A stretch of DNA of 64,000 nt from Pycnococcus provasolii (lineage: Eukaryota; Chlorophyta; Pseudoscourfieldiophyceae; Pseudoscourfieldiales). A model generated the notes under the pieces. That model did no database searches, was not told the origin of the DNA, and saw only the letters and a program-made list of their open reading frames with translations. This document shows, in pieces, positions 1 to 10,390 of this stretch; position 1 is the stretch's first letter, and each line of letters starts with the position of its first letter. The stretch covers positions 682,001-746,000 of the forward strand of contig CP150551.1 of NCBI GenBank assembly GCA_049487715.1. Reading direction: 5' to 3'. The position numbers and the translations under genes are program-made.

Positions 1-1014
1 CTTCGCCTTTATCTCTTTTTCGATTCGACGATTCTCTCGGAGCCATCCGTCCACCATGCGAACAAGAGTCTGGCTTCCGTCAATCAGGTGCGGGTAGTCC
101 TTAAGGCGGTTGAAGCTCTGCAGCTCGCCCCTCGCGACGTACATGATGTGGCTTGGCCATCGCTCGAGGCCGTCGAAAATGTGCGTGGCGTAGATGATGC
201 ACGCGCCACGGTTCCTGCACTCCTCCGTGAGGAACCTCATCAGGCTCGCGCGTCCGAGCACGTCGAGGTCGACGGTGATTTCGTCGAGAAGCAGCACCTT
301 GAATTCGCGCAGCAGGCCGACGACGAGCTGCACGCGCCGCCTCTGTCCGTCGCTCACCTGGTGCATACGCCAGTCCGGGTTCACGTCGAGCGCCTCCATG
401 AGCCTCTGCTTGCGGCTCGGATCCGCGCACTCTCGCGCGGCGTTGTCAATCATGCGCGACGCGGGGAAGTCGCCGCCGAGCGCGCAGTCGAATCCCGCGA
501 ACGCCACCTCCCGCTGCCAGTTTCCTCCGACGTAGTTGAGCAGGCCGCTGGTTGTGAGCCCGGTATCGTGGAACGCGGGTCGTCCGAGCACCTGCACCAT
601 GTGCTGCGGCACCATGAGTTTTCCCCCAAGTATTTTGAGGAGCGTCGTCTTACCTGCACCGTTCGCGCCAATCAGCAGCGCCCTTTCCCCGGCGTGCAGT
701 TCAAAGTTCATTCCCTTGATGAGCGGCTTCGCTCCCGGCGGCGGTTGTCCGCTGATGTCGGGGTATGTGTACGCGAGGTCCGTGACTTTGATGAGCGGTC
801 CCGCTTCGTTCATGGGCGCGGGTGCGGACGCCACATGCTGCTGCGTGTTTGTCTCAGGGCTAGAGATGGCCACAACTGCTGACGGAGGTGGAGGAGGTGC
901 AGCAGATCCGAGGTTGGCAAACAGTCCCGCACTTGACGAGTCCACGGGCGCGACGGCGTGCGAGGCGTGCGATACGGAGCCACGGGAGTGCGTGACGGAA
1001 ACTGGGACAGGCAT
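1..1014 (-). CDS. Soluble ABC ATPase, CAF16/ABCI19-21 type (partial, 3' end beyond window)
   Basis: The frame is open from an ATG at 1014 down to the left edge (338 codons seen, no stop). After a Ser/Ala/Pro-rich leader of about 70 residues comes a single nucleotide-binding domain with no membrane segments. Visible motifs are Walker A GANGAGKTT, the signature VSDGQRRRVQ in place of LSGGQ, Walker B VLLLDE followed by a D-loop DLDVLGR, and the switch His in YATHIFDG. The VSDGQRRRVQ form is characteristic of yeast CAF16 and the plant ABCI19/20/21 group, soluble ABC proteins linked to CCR4-NOT in yeast. The role in this alga is inferred from the family only. It is divergent with the ABC1 kinase gene and shares a short intergenic region containing a telomere-type repeat. 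ATG 1014 is the furthest upstream ATG in frame. Confidence 0.9.
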   Translation of the reverse strand, partial: MPVPVSVTHSRGSVSHASHAVAPVDSSSAGLFANLGSAAPPPPPSAVVAISSPETNTQQHVASAPAPMNEAGPLIKVTDLAYTYPDISGQPPPGAKPLIKGMNFELHAGERALLIGANGAGKTTLLKILGGKLMVPQHMVQVLGRPAFHDTGLTTSGLLNYVGGNWQREVAFAGFDCALGGDFPASRMIDNAARECADPSRKQRLMEALDVNPDWRMHQVSDGQRRRVQLVVGLLREFKVLLLDEITVDLDVLGRASLMRFLTEECRNRGACIIYATHIFDGLERWPSHIMYVARGELQSFNRLKDYPHLIDGSQTLVRMVDGWLRENRRIEKEIKAK

Positions 1015-1432
1015 AGTGATCAATGAATGATCAAGTGCTTAAAATGATGTGATGAAGATGAGAGTCTCCGAGAATGAAGGGCTGGGATGGGACGCGCCAA
1101 TCACCCCCCCACCAAAAACAAAAAGGGAGTTAACCGGGATTTGTTTCTGGCCACAAAACACTTCTGGCTAGAACGCGTCCGTCCGTGGCTCTCTAACCCT
1201 AACCCTAATACACACAAGGTCCCCTGCAAGGTCCCTCCTCCGACCTGTCATCAGATGAAGAAGGGGATCCAATCCAAGCACAAGCACGGATCCCCAGTAC
1301 CCCATCCCTTCCCACCATCAGAGCCGGATTCTCCCCAGGCCACAAGCCCGGCAAGAGTTGAAAGAGAGAGAGAGATAAGTTCCCCCATTTCATTCCCCTC
1401 GCCACACGGTTCATTCATTTCGCATACGTATC
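1015..1432. promoter_or_regulatory. Divergent promoter region between ABC ATPase and ABC1 kinase genes
   Basis: This 418-bp region separates two head-to-head genes. It holds a short telomere-type tract (1194-1208) and a GA-rich stretch near 1361-1377. No convincing reading frame or RNA gene is seen. Confidence 0.5.
1194..1208. repeat. Interstitial telomere-type repeat, about 2.5 CCCTAA units
   Basis: TAACCCTAACCCTAA lies 225 bp upstream of the ABC1 kinase ATG and 180 bp upstream of the ABC ATPase ATG. It is one of ten such tracts in the window. Confidence 0.75.
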
Positions 1433-4400
1433 ATGATGCTCCGAGCACCTGCTCCTGCTCCTGCTCCTGCTGCGTCTCGTCATCTCAGGGAGGCTCCTCA
1501 TGGTGGTTCTCGTCATGGTAAAACGCGTCATGGTTCTCGTTCTCGTTCTCGTTGCCGTGCTCCTTCTGCCTCTAGCTCCCTGTCGTCATCCTACGACTTT
1601 AGCAATCTGAAAACTGGGGCAGTTGGTAATGGGGGAGGAGCCCTTCCCTCGTCTCCTCCTCCTCCCGTTGCAGCACCTGCTGCACCACCCTCTAACCTTA
1701 GCAGTCTTCCTACAACAACCAGTAATCATGTGCCCGATAACGTCAACGCAGCGGCACAAGCAGCGGCGGAAGCACTCCGTGGTGAAAACAATCCGTTCGA
1801 CAAAATCAGTGCGCAAGCAAGAAACCTTCTGGACCAAGTCGTCAGCGAAGCAAACACAAACACGCCAGAGGCAACCCTGCAAGAAGCCCAAAGGGCGATC
1901 ACGGCAAGCGTGCAGAACGTACTCAACGCACACCCTCAGGACGAAGTACGCAAACTCATTGACGCCACGCCAGCAACGTTCCAAACCCTGAAAAACGCAA
2001 CCATCACGTCCGCAGAAGCACTGTCGGCACACGTCACGGACATCCTTGCGAACGCGTCGCCTCAAACTGCAAGCCTGTCGGCTGCCGCCGTCGCCGTCGC
2101 GGTCACGACGTACGTCGCGTACCGAGTCCTCGCAACGCCCGTGCCTGTGCAGTACGGAAGCGAGGACTCTCTGCCCGCAAGGTGGGACCCCGAGGCGGCG
2201 GAGTTCTACTTCGCCAGACGTCCCGTACGCGTTCTGCGGCGTGTCGCGGAAATTGCCGCAGTGGCGGCGCCATTCTTTGTCAACCTCTGGCTCGACAAGC
2301 AATTCTACCACTCGCACGATGACGAGAAGACTTCGTGGCCTCTTCCCAAACGAAGTCGCGCGCACCGGCAGGCGGAGCGAGGACGCGAGCTTACGCGCAT
2401 CCTCACCAAGCTCGGACCCACGTTCATCAAGGTTGGTCAGAGCCTGAGCATACGCGAGGATCTGCTTCCCGCGGAGTACACAGCCGCGCTGAGAGAGCTG
2501 CAGGACCGCCTGCCTCCATTCGAGGAGGATCTCGCGCAGGACATCCTGCGCAAAGAGTGGCGCGTGTCATCTCCCTCGGAGGTGCTCACGCTGCTCGACG
2601 CGGCGGGCAACGCCGTCTCGTACGGAGGCCGCCCGATCGCTGCCGCGAGCCTGGGGCAGGTGTACCGTGGCTTCCTCACGCTCAGTGACGGTACGCCGAA
2701 GCAGGTTGCCGTCAAGGTGCAGCGCCCGAACATGGCGGAAGTGATTGCACTCGACCTGTTCCTGATGCGCTGTATCGCGACACCGTTCCGCGATTGGCAG
2801 AATCTCAACACCGACCTCGAAGGCGTCGTGGACGAGTGGGGTCGAGGATTCACGCAAGAACTCGACTACATCGAGGAGGCTGCGTCAGCTGAGCGATTCA
2901 CGCTCTCGATGAAGGAGGCGGGCATCGACTCCGTGCGCGCGCCGACGGTGGTTTCAGAGTACACCACGTCGTGCGTTCTCGTCACCGAGTGGATAGACGG
3001 CGTGAGGCTGGACGAGGCTGGAGCTGAGGCTTCGCAGGTGGCAGAGGTGGACGGCATGGCCGCATCCAACGTGCCTCGCCTGTGTGGCGTTGCACTGCTC
3101 AGCTACCTCACGATGCTGCTCGACGTGGGCATTTTGCATTCCGACCCGCATCCGGGCAACCTTCTCATCGACCGCAGCGACGGCGCGCTCGTCATCCTCG
3201 ACTGGGGTCTTGTCACGTACATCAGCCCCGAAAAGCAGATCGCGATACTGGAGTACGTCGCGCACCTCGCAAACGAGGAGTGGGATGCCGTGCCGAACGA
3301 TCTCGTTGCCATGGGATTCGTGCCGTCCGACAAGGTGGAGGTGGTATTGAAGGAGCCCGAGGTCATTCAGGCAATCAGCCTCGGACTCAAGGGGCTGACG
3401 AAGGGTGGTGGCATGAAGGAGAAAATATCCAACGTTTCGGTGGTGGCGGACGAGCTCAACTACGCGCGAGAGCGGTACGGAAATGTCTTTCAAGTTCCGA
3501 GCTACTTTGCGTACATTCTCCGCGCCTTCGCCATCCTCGAGGGAATCTGCCTCAAAATTGACCCGACGTATGCCATCGTGAAGGAGTGCTACCCGTACCT
3601 GTCTCGTCGACTTTTCACGGACAACAACCCGCGCGTGATACGGGCGCTCGAAAGCCTTCTTTACGGCGCAGAGCCGCTGCCGAGCCCGGGCGAACCTCGT
3701 GGACGCCAGCTAAACATCGCCAGGCTCGAGCGCCTTGTGGGTGCGTACCGCCGCTCGTCGGCGTACGCCGCGGAGTCCGCCTCAGCCGCCTCCGCCTCGG
3801 CGGCGGGACTGGAAGACGAGCCCACCAGCCGCGCGCTGCCGGAGGAGGCGACGTCGATGGTGCCGCAGCGATGGTCACTTGCCGAGGCGGAGGCGAGCGT
3901 CAGCGCCAACACGCTCCGCGTGGACTCCGGCGCGCTCGAAATCCTTCGCCTCGTCCTCTCGCCGCAGGAGACGCACCTGCAGCGTCTCGTCGTGTACGAG
4001 GCTGCACGCGCCATCGACGCACTCAGTCGCGAGGCTCTTCTTGCCGTTGCCGCTGGCACACTCCCGAGATGGCCGGGATCTTCTCTGCCAGCGTCGTTTG
4101 CCGCCTTTCCAGGAAGCAACCCTTCGCCATCGACCCCCGGGCTACCTTGGCCCTTCTCCGTCGGGACGATTGGACGGGCTACGTCGCTTAGCCGCGAGGA
4201 TGTTGAGACGCTGGAGACGGTGCGGCGGCTGGCCAACCTGTTTTTCCCTGATCCCATGGGTGCTATGGAGGAGGATGAGGAGCGGCGGCAAAAGAATATG
4301 CCACCACCGCCGCCGCCGCCGCTTGATGCCATCGCCTTTGCCGCGTCGGCTGTGCGCAATGCCACCGCCGCGGCCATGATTGCTGCCGAACTGGCACCAG

Positions 4401-4486
4401 AACTTTTGCCAGGCGCACTAGCCTTGGGCGGTCGTCTGGCGCTCAAGTTGCAGGAACGCGCGCTTGTGCGGCTGTTTTCCCCTTAA
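1433..4486 (+). CDS. ABC1/aarF-domain (ADCK/UbiB-like) atypical kinase, probably plastid-targeted
   Basis: A 1017-aa protein. The first ~60 residues are Ala/Pro/Arg/Ser-rich and almost free of acidic residues, as in chloroplast transit peptides. The ABC1 kinase core spans about residues 270-720: the KxGQ motif (FIKVGQSLS), the Ala-rich nucleotide loop AAASLGQVY, the VAVKVQRP lysine, the LDYIEEA segment, the catalytic DPHPGN and the metal-binding DWG. ABC1 kinases of the plastid act on prenylquinone metabolism and plastoglobules; the exact paralogue is not assigned. A C-terminal extension of ~300 residues with Ala-rich and poly-Pro tracts follows. Start is the first ATG (ATGATG) after an upstream GA-rich leader. 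TGTAA at 4537-4541 is a likely poly(A) signal. Confidence 0.93.
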   Translation: MMLRAPAPAPAPAASRHLREAPHGGSRHGKTRHGSRSRSRCRAPSASSSLSSSYDFSNLKTGAVGNGGGALPSSPPPPVAAPAAPPSNLSSLPTTTSNHVPDNVNAAAQAAAEALRGENNPFDKISAQARNLLDQVVSEANTNTPEATLQEAQRAITASVQNVLNAHPQDEVRKLIDATPATFQTLKNATITSAEALSAHVTDILANASPQTASLSAAAVAVAVTTYVAYRVLATPVPVQYGSEDSLPARWDPEAAEFYFARRPVRVLRRVAEIAAVAAPFFVNLWLDKQFYHSHDDEKTSWPLPKRSRAHRQAERGRELTRILTKLGPTFIKVGQSLSIREDLLPAEYTAALRELQDRLPPFEEDLAQDILRKEWRVSSPSEVLTLLDAAGNAVSYGGRPIAAASLGQVYRGFLTLSDGTPKQVAVKVQRPNMAEVIALDLFLMRCIATPFRDWQNLNTDLEGVVDEWGRGFTQELDYIEEAASAERFTLSMKEAGIDSVRAPTVVSEYTTSCVLVTEWIDGVRLDEAGAEASQVAEVDGMAASNVPRLCGVALLSYLTMLLDVGILHSDPHPGNLLIDRSDGALVILDWGLVTYISPEKQIAILEYVAHLANEEWDAVPNDLVAMGFVPSDKVEVVLKEPEVIQAISLGLKGLTKGGGMKEKISNVSVVADELNYARERYGNVFQVPSYFAYILRAFAILEGICLKIDPTYAIVKECYPYLSRRLFTDNNPRVIRALESLLYGAEPLPSPGEPRGRQLNIARLERLVGAYRRSSAYAAESASAASASAAGLEDEPTSRALPEEATSMVPQRWSLAEAEASVSANTLRVDSGALEILRLVLSPQETHLQRLVVYEAARAIDALSREALLAVAAGTLPRWPGSSLPASFAAFPGSNPSPSTPGLPWPFSVGTIGRATSLSREDVETLETVRRLANLFFPDPMGAMEEDEERRQKNMPPPPPPPLDAIAFAASAVRNATAAAMIAAELAPELLPGALALGGRLALKLQERALVRLFSP

Positions 4487-4836
4487 TAAACGAGACGGGA
4501 GTCTGAGGAGGCGCCACAACTTTTTTTTTTGTTTTGTGTAATCCTCAATTCTTTTCAATTCTTTTTTTTCAAAATCATTTTTTTCTTGTTACGTTACTAA
4601 AGTATTGGTTATTGCGTTTACTGACTAAAAGAGGTTCACGGAAACTTAACGACGAACACATGAACACGAGCTGATTGTCTATAATATATACATATCCCAA
4701 GTTTTATATGATAAGATTTAGATAAGGTGTCCAAGAGCGAACTGCAGGATTTATAAAAACGAATATCCTGAGGTTCGTGTACTTTTTTGATCCACAGCTT
4801 GTACACAAAAAAAAGTAAGTTCACGACGTGACTCGA
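4487..4836. other. Intergenic, convergent 3' regions
   Basis: AT-rich 350-bp stretch between the stop codons of the ABC1 kinase and the GARP gene, with T-runs near 4521 and 4563 and a poly(A) signal candidate TGTAA at 4537. No gene seen. Confidence 0.6.
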
Positions 4837-5282
4837 TCACGCCACCTTAGGTACGGCCGTCGTCGCCGCCTTTAGTGGGGAACTGGTTGCAGCTGCAGCT
4901 GCACCCTTCTGCACCCCGCCGCGAGATGAGGGAGGGGGAGGAGGGGGGGGAGGGGGGGGAGACGATTCGCGTTCCTCGCCAACAAACGCACTGTCAATGC
5001 CAGCCGCTAGACAAGCTCCCATGAAGTCGTCCATTGGCGGTGCCTTGAGACCGAAAGGTGCGGCCCAAGCAGAGTCGCCAAAGGGAGCGGCAGAGTCACT
5101 GCCGTACCCATATGCGCTCAGCGTCGTCTGCTCCGTGTGGTACTTCGGCTGGGCATCGTTCGTCGACTCGGGCATCCACGGCGGCGATGGCGGTGCCGAG
5201 GGAGATACCGGCTTGTCGTTGTACGATGCGATTCGCGAGTGACTGCGCATGGAGTGATGCGACTGTTGTTGTGCTTGTGACT

Positions 5283-5317
<35 letters not shown>

Positions 5318-5624
5318 GGTGGTGGAGCTGCAACCGTCTCGTGGTATGACGATCCACCTCCGTGTTCACCGTTGGAACGCACCGTCCATCCTCCGCTCCC
5401 CTCCACTGCTACGCCCATGGGGAAATCGTGATGCGGCAAGCCAGCGTCGTACGCAGGATGTGGTGCAGCCGGATGCGTGCCCCACGGCGAGGCGTAGATT
5501 GACGCCTGCATCGCAGCCTCGCTGCTCGAGTTGAGATGGCGTGGTGGAGGATACATGGACTGCTGCTGTCTCTGGCTGGAAGAGGTGGCCAGCTGCTGCA
5601 TCTGCATCTGGTGATGACGCTGAC

Positions 5625-5659
<35 letters not shown>

Positions 5660-8009
5660 CGCTGTTGCTGCTGATACGCGGCATTGGCAGGATGCGGCGG
5701 GTGGTGGCTGTACCCCTGCTGTGGATAGTCGTACCCATACATGGAAGCAGGGGGAGGAGCGGCGGCAGCGGCAGCGGCAGCGGCGGCAGCAGCAGAACCT
5801 CCTGCTGCCGAGGCACTCGCATTGGCATTATTGCCACCACCACCTCCACCACCACCTCCTCTACCTCCTCCTCTACCTCCTCCTCCACCACCACCACCTC
5901 CTCCTCCGCGTGCCATCCACACGTCGTACATCTGCTGGTACTGTGAATTCTGCTGCATGGCCGAAGATTCGCTCATGTTCACCAGCCCATATGGCGCATC
6001 CGAAGGTGGTAGCATACCACCGCCCTGCGAATACTCGTGCTGTTCCGAGGCGTACATGTGAGCGTGGCGGTGGTAAGGGTACTGCTGCTGCTGCCTCTGG
6101 TGGTATGCCGCGTACTGCTGTTGAAGAGCGTGAGCAGAGTAAGCGTAGGAGGAGGGGTTATCTTGGGCGTGCGCGCCTGCGTCACCAGCGGCAACGCCAG
6201 CCGACGACGGACTGTCATCCTTGGCATCACCCGTCTTCGCATGATGCGAAGGAGGAGGAGGCCCGGCTGTTACCGTCATGTCCACCCCTCCAGGATGAAC
6301 GGACGGCGTCTCCTTGCGTGCGTGGTACCGGTAGCGCTGCAGCTGAGCCGCGACGTGGTGCCTCGTGTGCTGTCGCTGCGGCATTCCCATAATCTCCATG
6401 ATCTTCGTGGGCGTGGCATTGTCCGCGCCAATCTGCTTCACCGTCTCAATGAATCGAGTTTGCATTTCAGGTGGCCAATCGAGACGCCCGCGTTTGGGCG
6501 GCCGTCCCTTGCGCTTCACCGCGATTCCGGCAATCACGTCTCCGGGAAAGGCGAGTGCATGCGCTGGCACGTGGTTGGTTGCCGGCCGCGGTGGAAGTCG
6601 GTGTGCCTTCTGACCTGAGGAGGAGGTGGTGGCTGTGGTAGTGGCCTTAACAGCCATGGGTGTACCACCGGGAGAAGCGGGCGGCGAGTCCATACCCTTT
6701 TCCTCGTTGTCGTTCTCCTCCCCCTCGTCGTCGTCGACGACGAACACCTGCTCGGAGTCGTCGTTGTCCAATCTCCGTTTCTTATTGGCGTTATTGTGAT
6801 TCGCACCACTTTGTGCCGCATCAGAGTCGATGGTTGCGGCAGCTTGTCCCTGCTTTGGTGCTTCCGGGTTGGTGGCGTGATTGTGGTGGGGACTATTGCT
6901 GTGCGGTGCCACGGCAATGCTCAGAGCCGGAGGCTGCTGCTGGCTGCTGGTTGGTGGCGTGGCTGCGGTGGGCACTGCTGCGGACAGCTCGGTGTTTATT
7001 TGCTGCTGCTGCTGCTGTTGGTTTGGCGGCTGTTGCTGTTGATGCTGGTGGTTTGGTTGTTGCTGCTGCTGCTGTTGATTGTGGTGTGGTTGCTGCTGCT
7101 GCTGCTGCTGCTGGTGCTCGTCGCTCACATGCGACTGAGACATTGTTGCTGCATTTGGAACGACTGCATTCCCGTCCCTCACCACACAGCTGACATCCAT
7201 GGACGTTCCCTGAGCACGTAGAAGGTGCTGCCAGATGTTGCACAAGCTTGCCGCATCTGTGGGCTTGTGCAGCACCTCCACCGCACCTTCCTGAATCCAC
7301 TCGTACGTCTGCTGCGTGCTGCAGGTGCTCGTCAGCACGACGATGGAGCACGAGGTGGCTGTCGTGCGCAGGAGGTGACGCGTGGCGGCAACGTTATTAT
7401 TTTCGTCGTTGTCGTCTCCCGTGTCTGTGGCGGTATCGTTGTTTTCAGTCGCGGTGGTTGTTGGTGCACCAGGATGATCCGCCTGAAGAAAGTAGTGGTG
7501 TGTGTTTGCTCGTTAGTTCCTTTTATTTTGGTTGTTGTTGTTGCAAACAGAAGGTGGCTGTTTTTTGTTTTTTTTAAATATGATTTGGTGAAAAAAAAAG
7601 AATAAAAACGTACATCGCAAACGACGAGGTGCGGTGGTTCGTGGCTGTTATTGTGGATGTGTGCAATCAGCTCCGCAACACTGTGGAAGGATGTGACTGT
7701 TGAAGGTTGTGGGAAAGGATGTTGAGAGGTTGTGAGATTATTGTTGTTATTATTTTAGAGAGAGAGAGAGAGATGGAGAGCAGTGCAGATAATTTTGATG
7801 TAGATTGTAGAACAAAAGACATGCAAAGCCGCCATGCCATGCAAAAGAAAAAAGAAAAACGAGCAGCCCAATCCCATCCCATCCAGTCATCATGGCGTAC
7901 CTGCATAGTCGAGTTTCGAGAGGGTCATGGAAAGTGCCAAGGATGCTTTCTGCGACGAGCATATGGACGCGACACGCAGCCCCTTGGGGAAACCGTCCCA
8001 GAGCGGCAT
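4837..8009 (-). CDS. GARP (Myb-like) transcription factor with N-terminal pseudo-receiver domain (type-B response-regulator-like)
   Basis: I reconstruct three exons: 8009-7901, 7696-7614 and 7482-4837, with donors GTACGC and GTACGT and CAG acceptors. The frame is continuous through both junctions, giving about 945 aa. Residues 1-140 match a response-regulator receiver: FPKGLRVASI start, YAVTSFHS, VVCD (phospho-Asp position, residue 64), IVVLTS (conserved Thr/Ser) and VLHKP (conserved Lys). The acidic pair that binds Mg after the first strand is replaced by ICSSQ, and ~40 low-complexity residues interrupt the fold after the Asp. The GARP DNA-binding domain is at ~387-454 (RLDWPPEMQ, HVAAQLQRYR). 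The rest is dominated by poly-Gln, poly-Gly, poly-Ala and poly-Pro. Type-B regulators act in nuclear two-component output; here phosphorylation control is doubtful. Start ATG 8009 lies nine residues before the first strand of the receiver. Confidence 0.88.
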
Positions 8010-9118
8010 GAGGCGGATTTTGTTGTTGTTGGAGGAGATGCTGTTGCTGTTGTGGATAGAACAGGAGGATGAAATCGCACCCGGGGCCGAAAAAAAAAAA
8101 AAGTCGGTCGAGGTCTGCTTCAGTCTGCTTTGCTTGTGGTGGAAACTTCTGTCTGCTTTCCACGGGCCCCTATGAGTAATAACAAGCTAACCTCCGCTGA
8201 CGTCAGACTTACCAAAACTTTTGGTCCACAAAAGCACGTTCTCCCTGAAAAGTGCCGCCTGAAAAGCGTCTGCTTTTGGCTTTTTGTGGACAGAAACCTA
8301 TCCGTACCAGGCTTGGTAGAAGTTTCTAGGTGCTTATATCAAGGGGTTTTTATCCACTCACGCAGTACACGCCTTAATACAGCCTGAAAGATGTTATGCA
8401 CTGACGATGTTCGTGGGGCTCGATGTGCTAGTGGTTGGTCTTCTTTGTCACGAGTTTGAGCAAACACTTCAACTATATAGATGTCTTCTCCTCCCAACGG
8501 CCCAGCCTGAGGTGAGGGAGGTCTCGTCTCCTTTAAAGATGTCTGAAAGTATCTGAAAGGAGATACCCTTACTTCAGATGTCAGGAAAATAATCACAAGG
8601 AACAGCTGAGAAAGACCTCAACAAGACGCCACAAACCGCAAGGAGAGCAAGAGGGTGCTGCACGCTACAACGAGCGAGGAGAGCAGCCAGGATGTGCTTC
8701 TTAAGGGCGTGAGAAGCAGGTGCGTTGCGAGATGAAAGCGCAATGGAGACGTGTCCTGTACTCACTCACGTGGATAAGAAGGAGGAGGGGGGTCTCTTCT
8801 TTCAAGGTAGGCGAGAGTTAGGGGGACACGAGAACGAGGCAGGTGAAGGTCCCTTCTTCGACCTTCCGGGGGGCTTTTGGGGACCCCCTCCGCGACCCCC
8901 TCGTCTTACTTATCTTCGGCAGCGCCTATGAGCCACCAGCAGGTCGGCGGACGTGCCAAGACTGCCTCCGTGTCAACCTCTTGGCGGCTCTCGTCGCTTC
9001 GAACGACTCCAACTCATCACTCCCGTCCCTGTGGCCTTTGCCGCGCTTGATTTTTGGTGATTTTTGGCGATTTTTTAGGGCACTTTTTGGGGCACTTTTT
9101 CCTAGTGCCCAAAAAATG

Positions 9119-9136
9119 GCATGCGCTTTCGCATGC
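9119..9136. repeat. Perfect 7-bp hairpin
   Basis: GCATGCG and CGCATGC flank a CTTT loop. Function unknown; it lies in the gene-poor stretch. Confidence 0.5.
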
Positions 9137-9484
9137 GAGCGGGCATAAATTAGCGGGCATGGTTAGCTTGCAAGGTGGGCAAATGATGTCGCCAGGATTC
9201 TAGAACCTCACTCACATTTAGGTCGAGAGCATGCAAATATCCCAACGAAAAGGGGAGGGCAAATTTTTCGCAAAACATGAGCAACCTCGCATGGCGTGCG
9301 CTCTTATCCACAGCAAAAGTGCCCAGCATGCGACCAAGGAGCACGCGTCTTGGCAATGCCGCGGAAAGCCTCAGCCACCATCTTGATTCCATTGTCCCCA
9401 TCGACGTGGACACCTCCAAGGTTGGGAGAGTAACACGGCGAAGCAGGCCACATTATATTGCGATGCATCACAAGGGAAAACCTT

Positions 9485-9537
9485 GGGGGAGAGGGAGGGA
9501 AGGGAAGGGAAGGGAAGGGAAGGGGGAAGGGGGGGGG
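9485..9537. repeat. Homopurine (GGGAA)n tract
   Basis: A 53-bp purine-only run built on GGGAA units and ending in poly-G. It could form triplex or G-rich structures. Confidence 0.7.
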
Positions 9538-10390
9538 TAGCAAAGCAGGCCGAAGCAAAGCGCCGAAAGCCGGGAAGCGCGCGTGGCCTGCTTTGTGCAA
9601 CTACGGTTGACCACCTCTTTGCTCCTGTGTGGCGTGTGCCAGACGAAACGAGGTGGAAAATCACGTCACGAAGTCTTCGAAAGCATTTGATTGAGCTTCC
9701 TTGACGACGTTTGGCAATGTTGCCATCAGCCAAGCCATTGTTTGGATTCCGTTGCCGGTACAGTCAACAAAAACAAGCTTTTGAAGGCGTCAACGCGAGT
9801 GGAACGAAGAGGGAAGCGCCTTTGAGGGAACTTCCAGAAAGCAGTCTCATCAGCAGAGAGTGCACTGTAGAGAGACGAAACGTCGGAAAAGAAAAGAAAA
9901 GGAGGACTTGCGCGTTAGACAACAGTAGGTGTCCGCCGCTCCTCGCCCCTCCCGTGGTCTCCCGGCCATTGCATTGCATTGCATGCATTGCGTTTGTACC
10001 CCTTCGCATTCCATTCCCTCGAAGGCAGTGCACTTGTAGTACCCCTCACTAGCATTATCATTCGTCTTGTGTCGCATTGCATTCTGTGCATTCTGCCCCT
10101 TCGCTTCGCATTCTGTGCATTCTGCCTTAGTCTCAGAGAGCCTTCTTCTTCCCCCCTTTCTTCATTTCTTGTCTTCAGGGGCCCGCCCCCGCATTGTGTT
10201 GTGCTCCCGGGCCCTTACTTAAATTAAGCTGCTTCTTAATTCTGCTTCTTGCGCTTTACTCTCCAATTAACGAAGACTTAAGGTCTGTTCGGCGTGTGAG
10301 CGCGCGTCACGTTTGAGTCGTCAAAAGAGAAAAGTCTGCACTGGACAAGCGTGGAAAAGGCCAGTCCCAGTGCTTTAACGAAACTCCGAA

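Larger units (their letters stand above)
8010..10390. other. Gene-poor 2.4-kb region with small inverted and direct repeats
   Basis: No frame here has recognisable protein content. Local structures are an imperfect inverted repeat (GTCCACAAAA near 8224 against TTTTGTGGAC near 8282), a hairpin at 9119-9136, repeated TTTTTGG/GGGCACTTTTT elements at 9050-9115, a purine-only tract at 9485-9537, GCATT-rich repeats at 9966-9990 and a doubled GCATTCTGTGCATTCTGCC at about 10078-10126. The last few hundred bases are the promoter and 5' leader of the CDK inhibitor gene. Confidence 0.5.

Noticed and set aside
88-1030. Plus-strand frames across 88-1030
   Set aside because: They are antisense shadows of the ABC ATPase, whose minus-strand frame carries all family motifs.
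5536-6392. Plus-strand Leu/His/Arg-rich frames opposite the GARP gene
   Set aside because: Low-complexity translations of triplet repeats on the non-coding strand.
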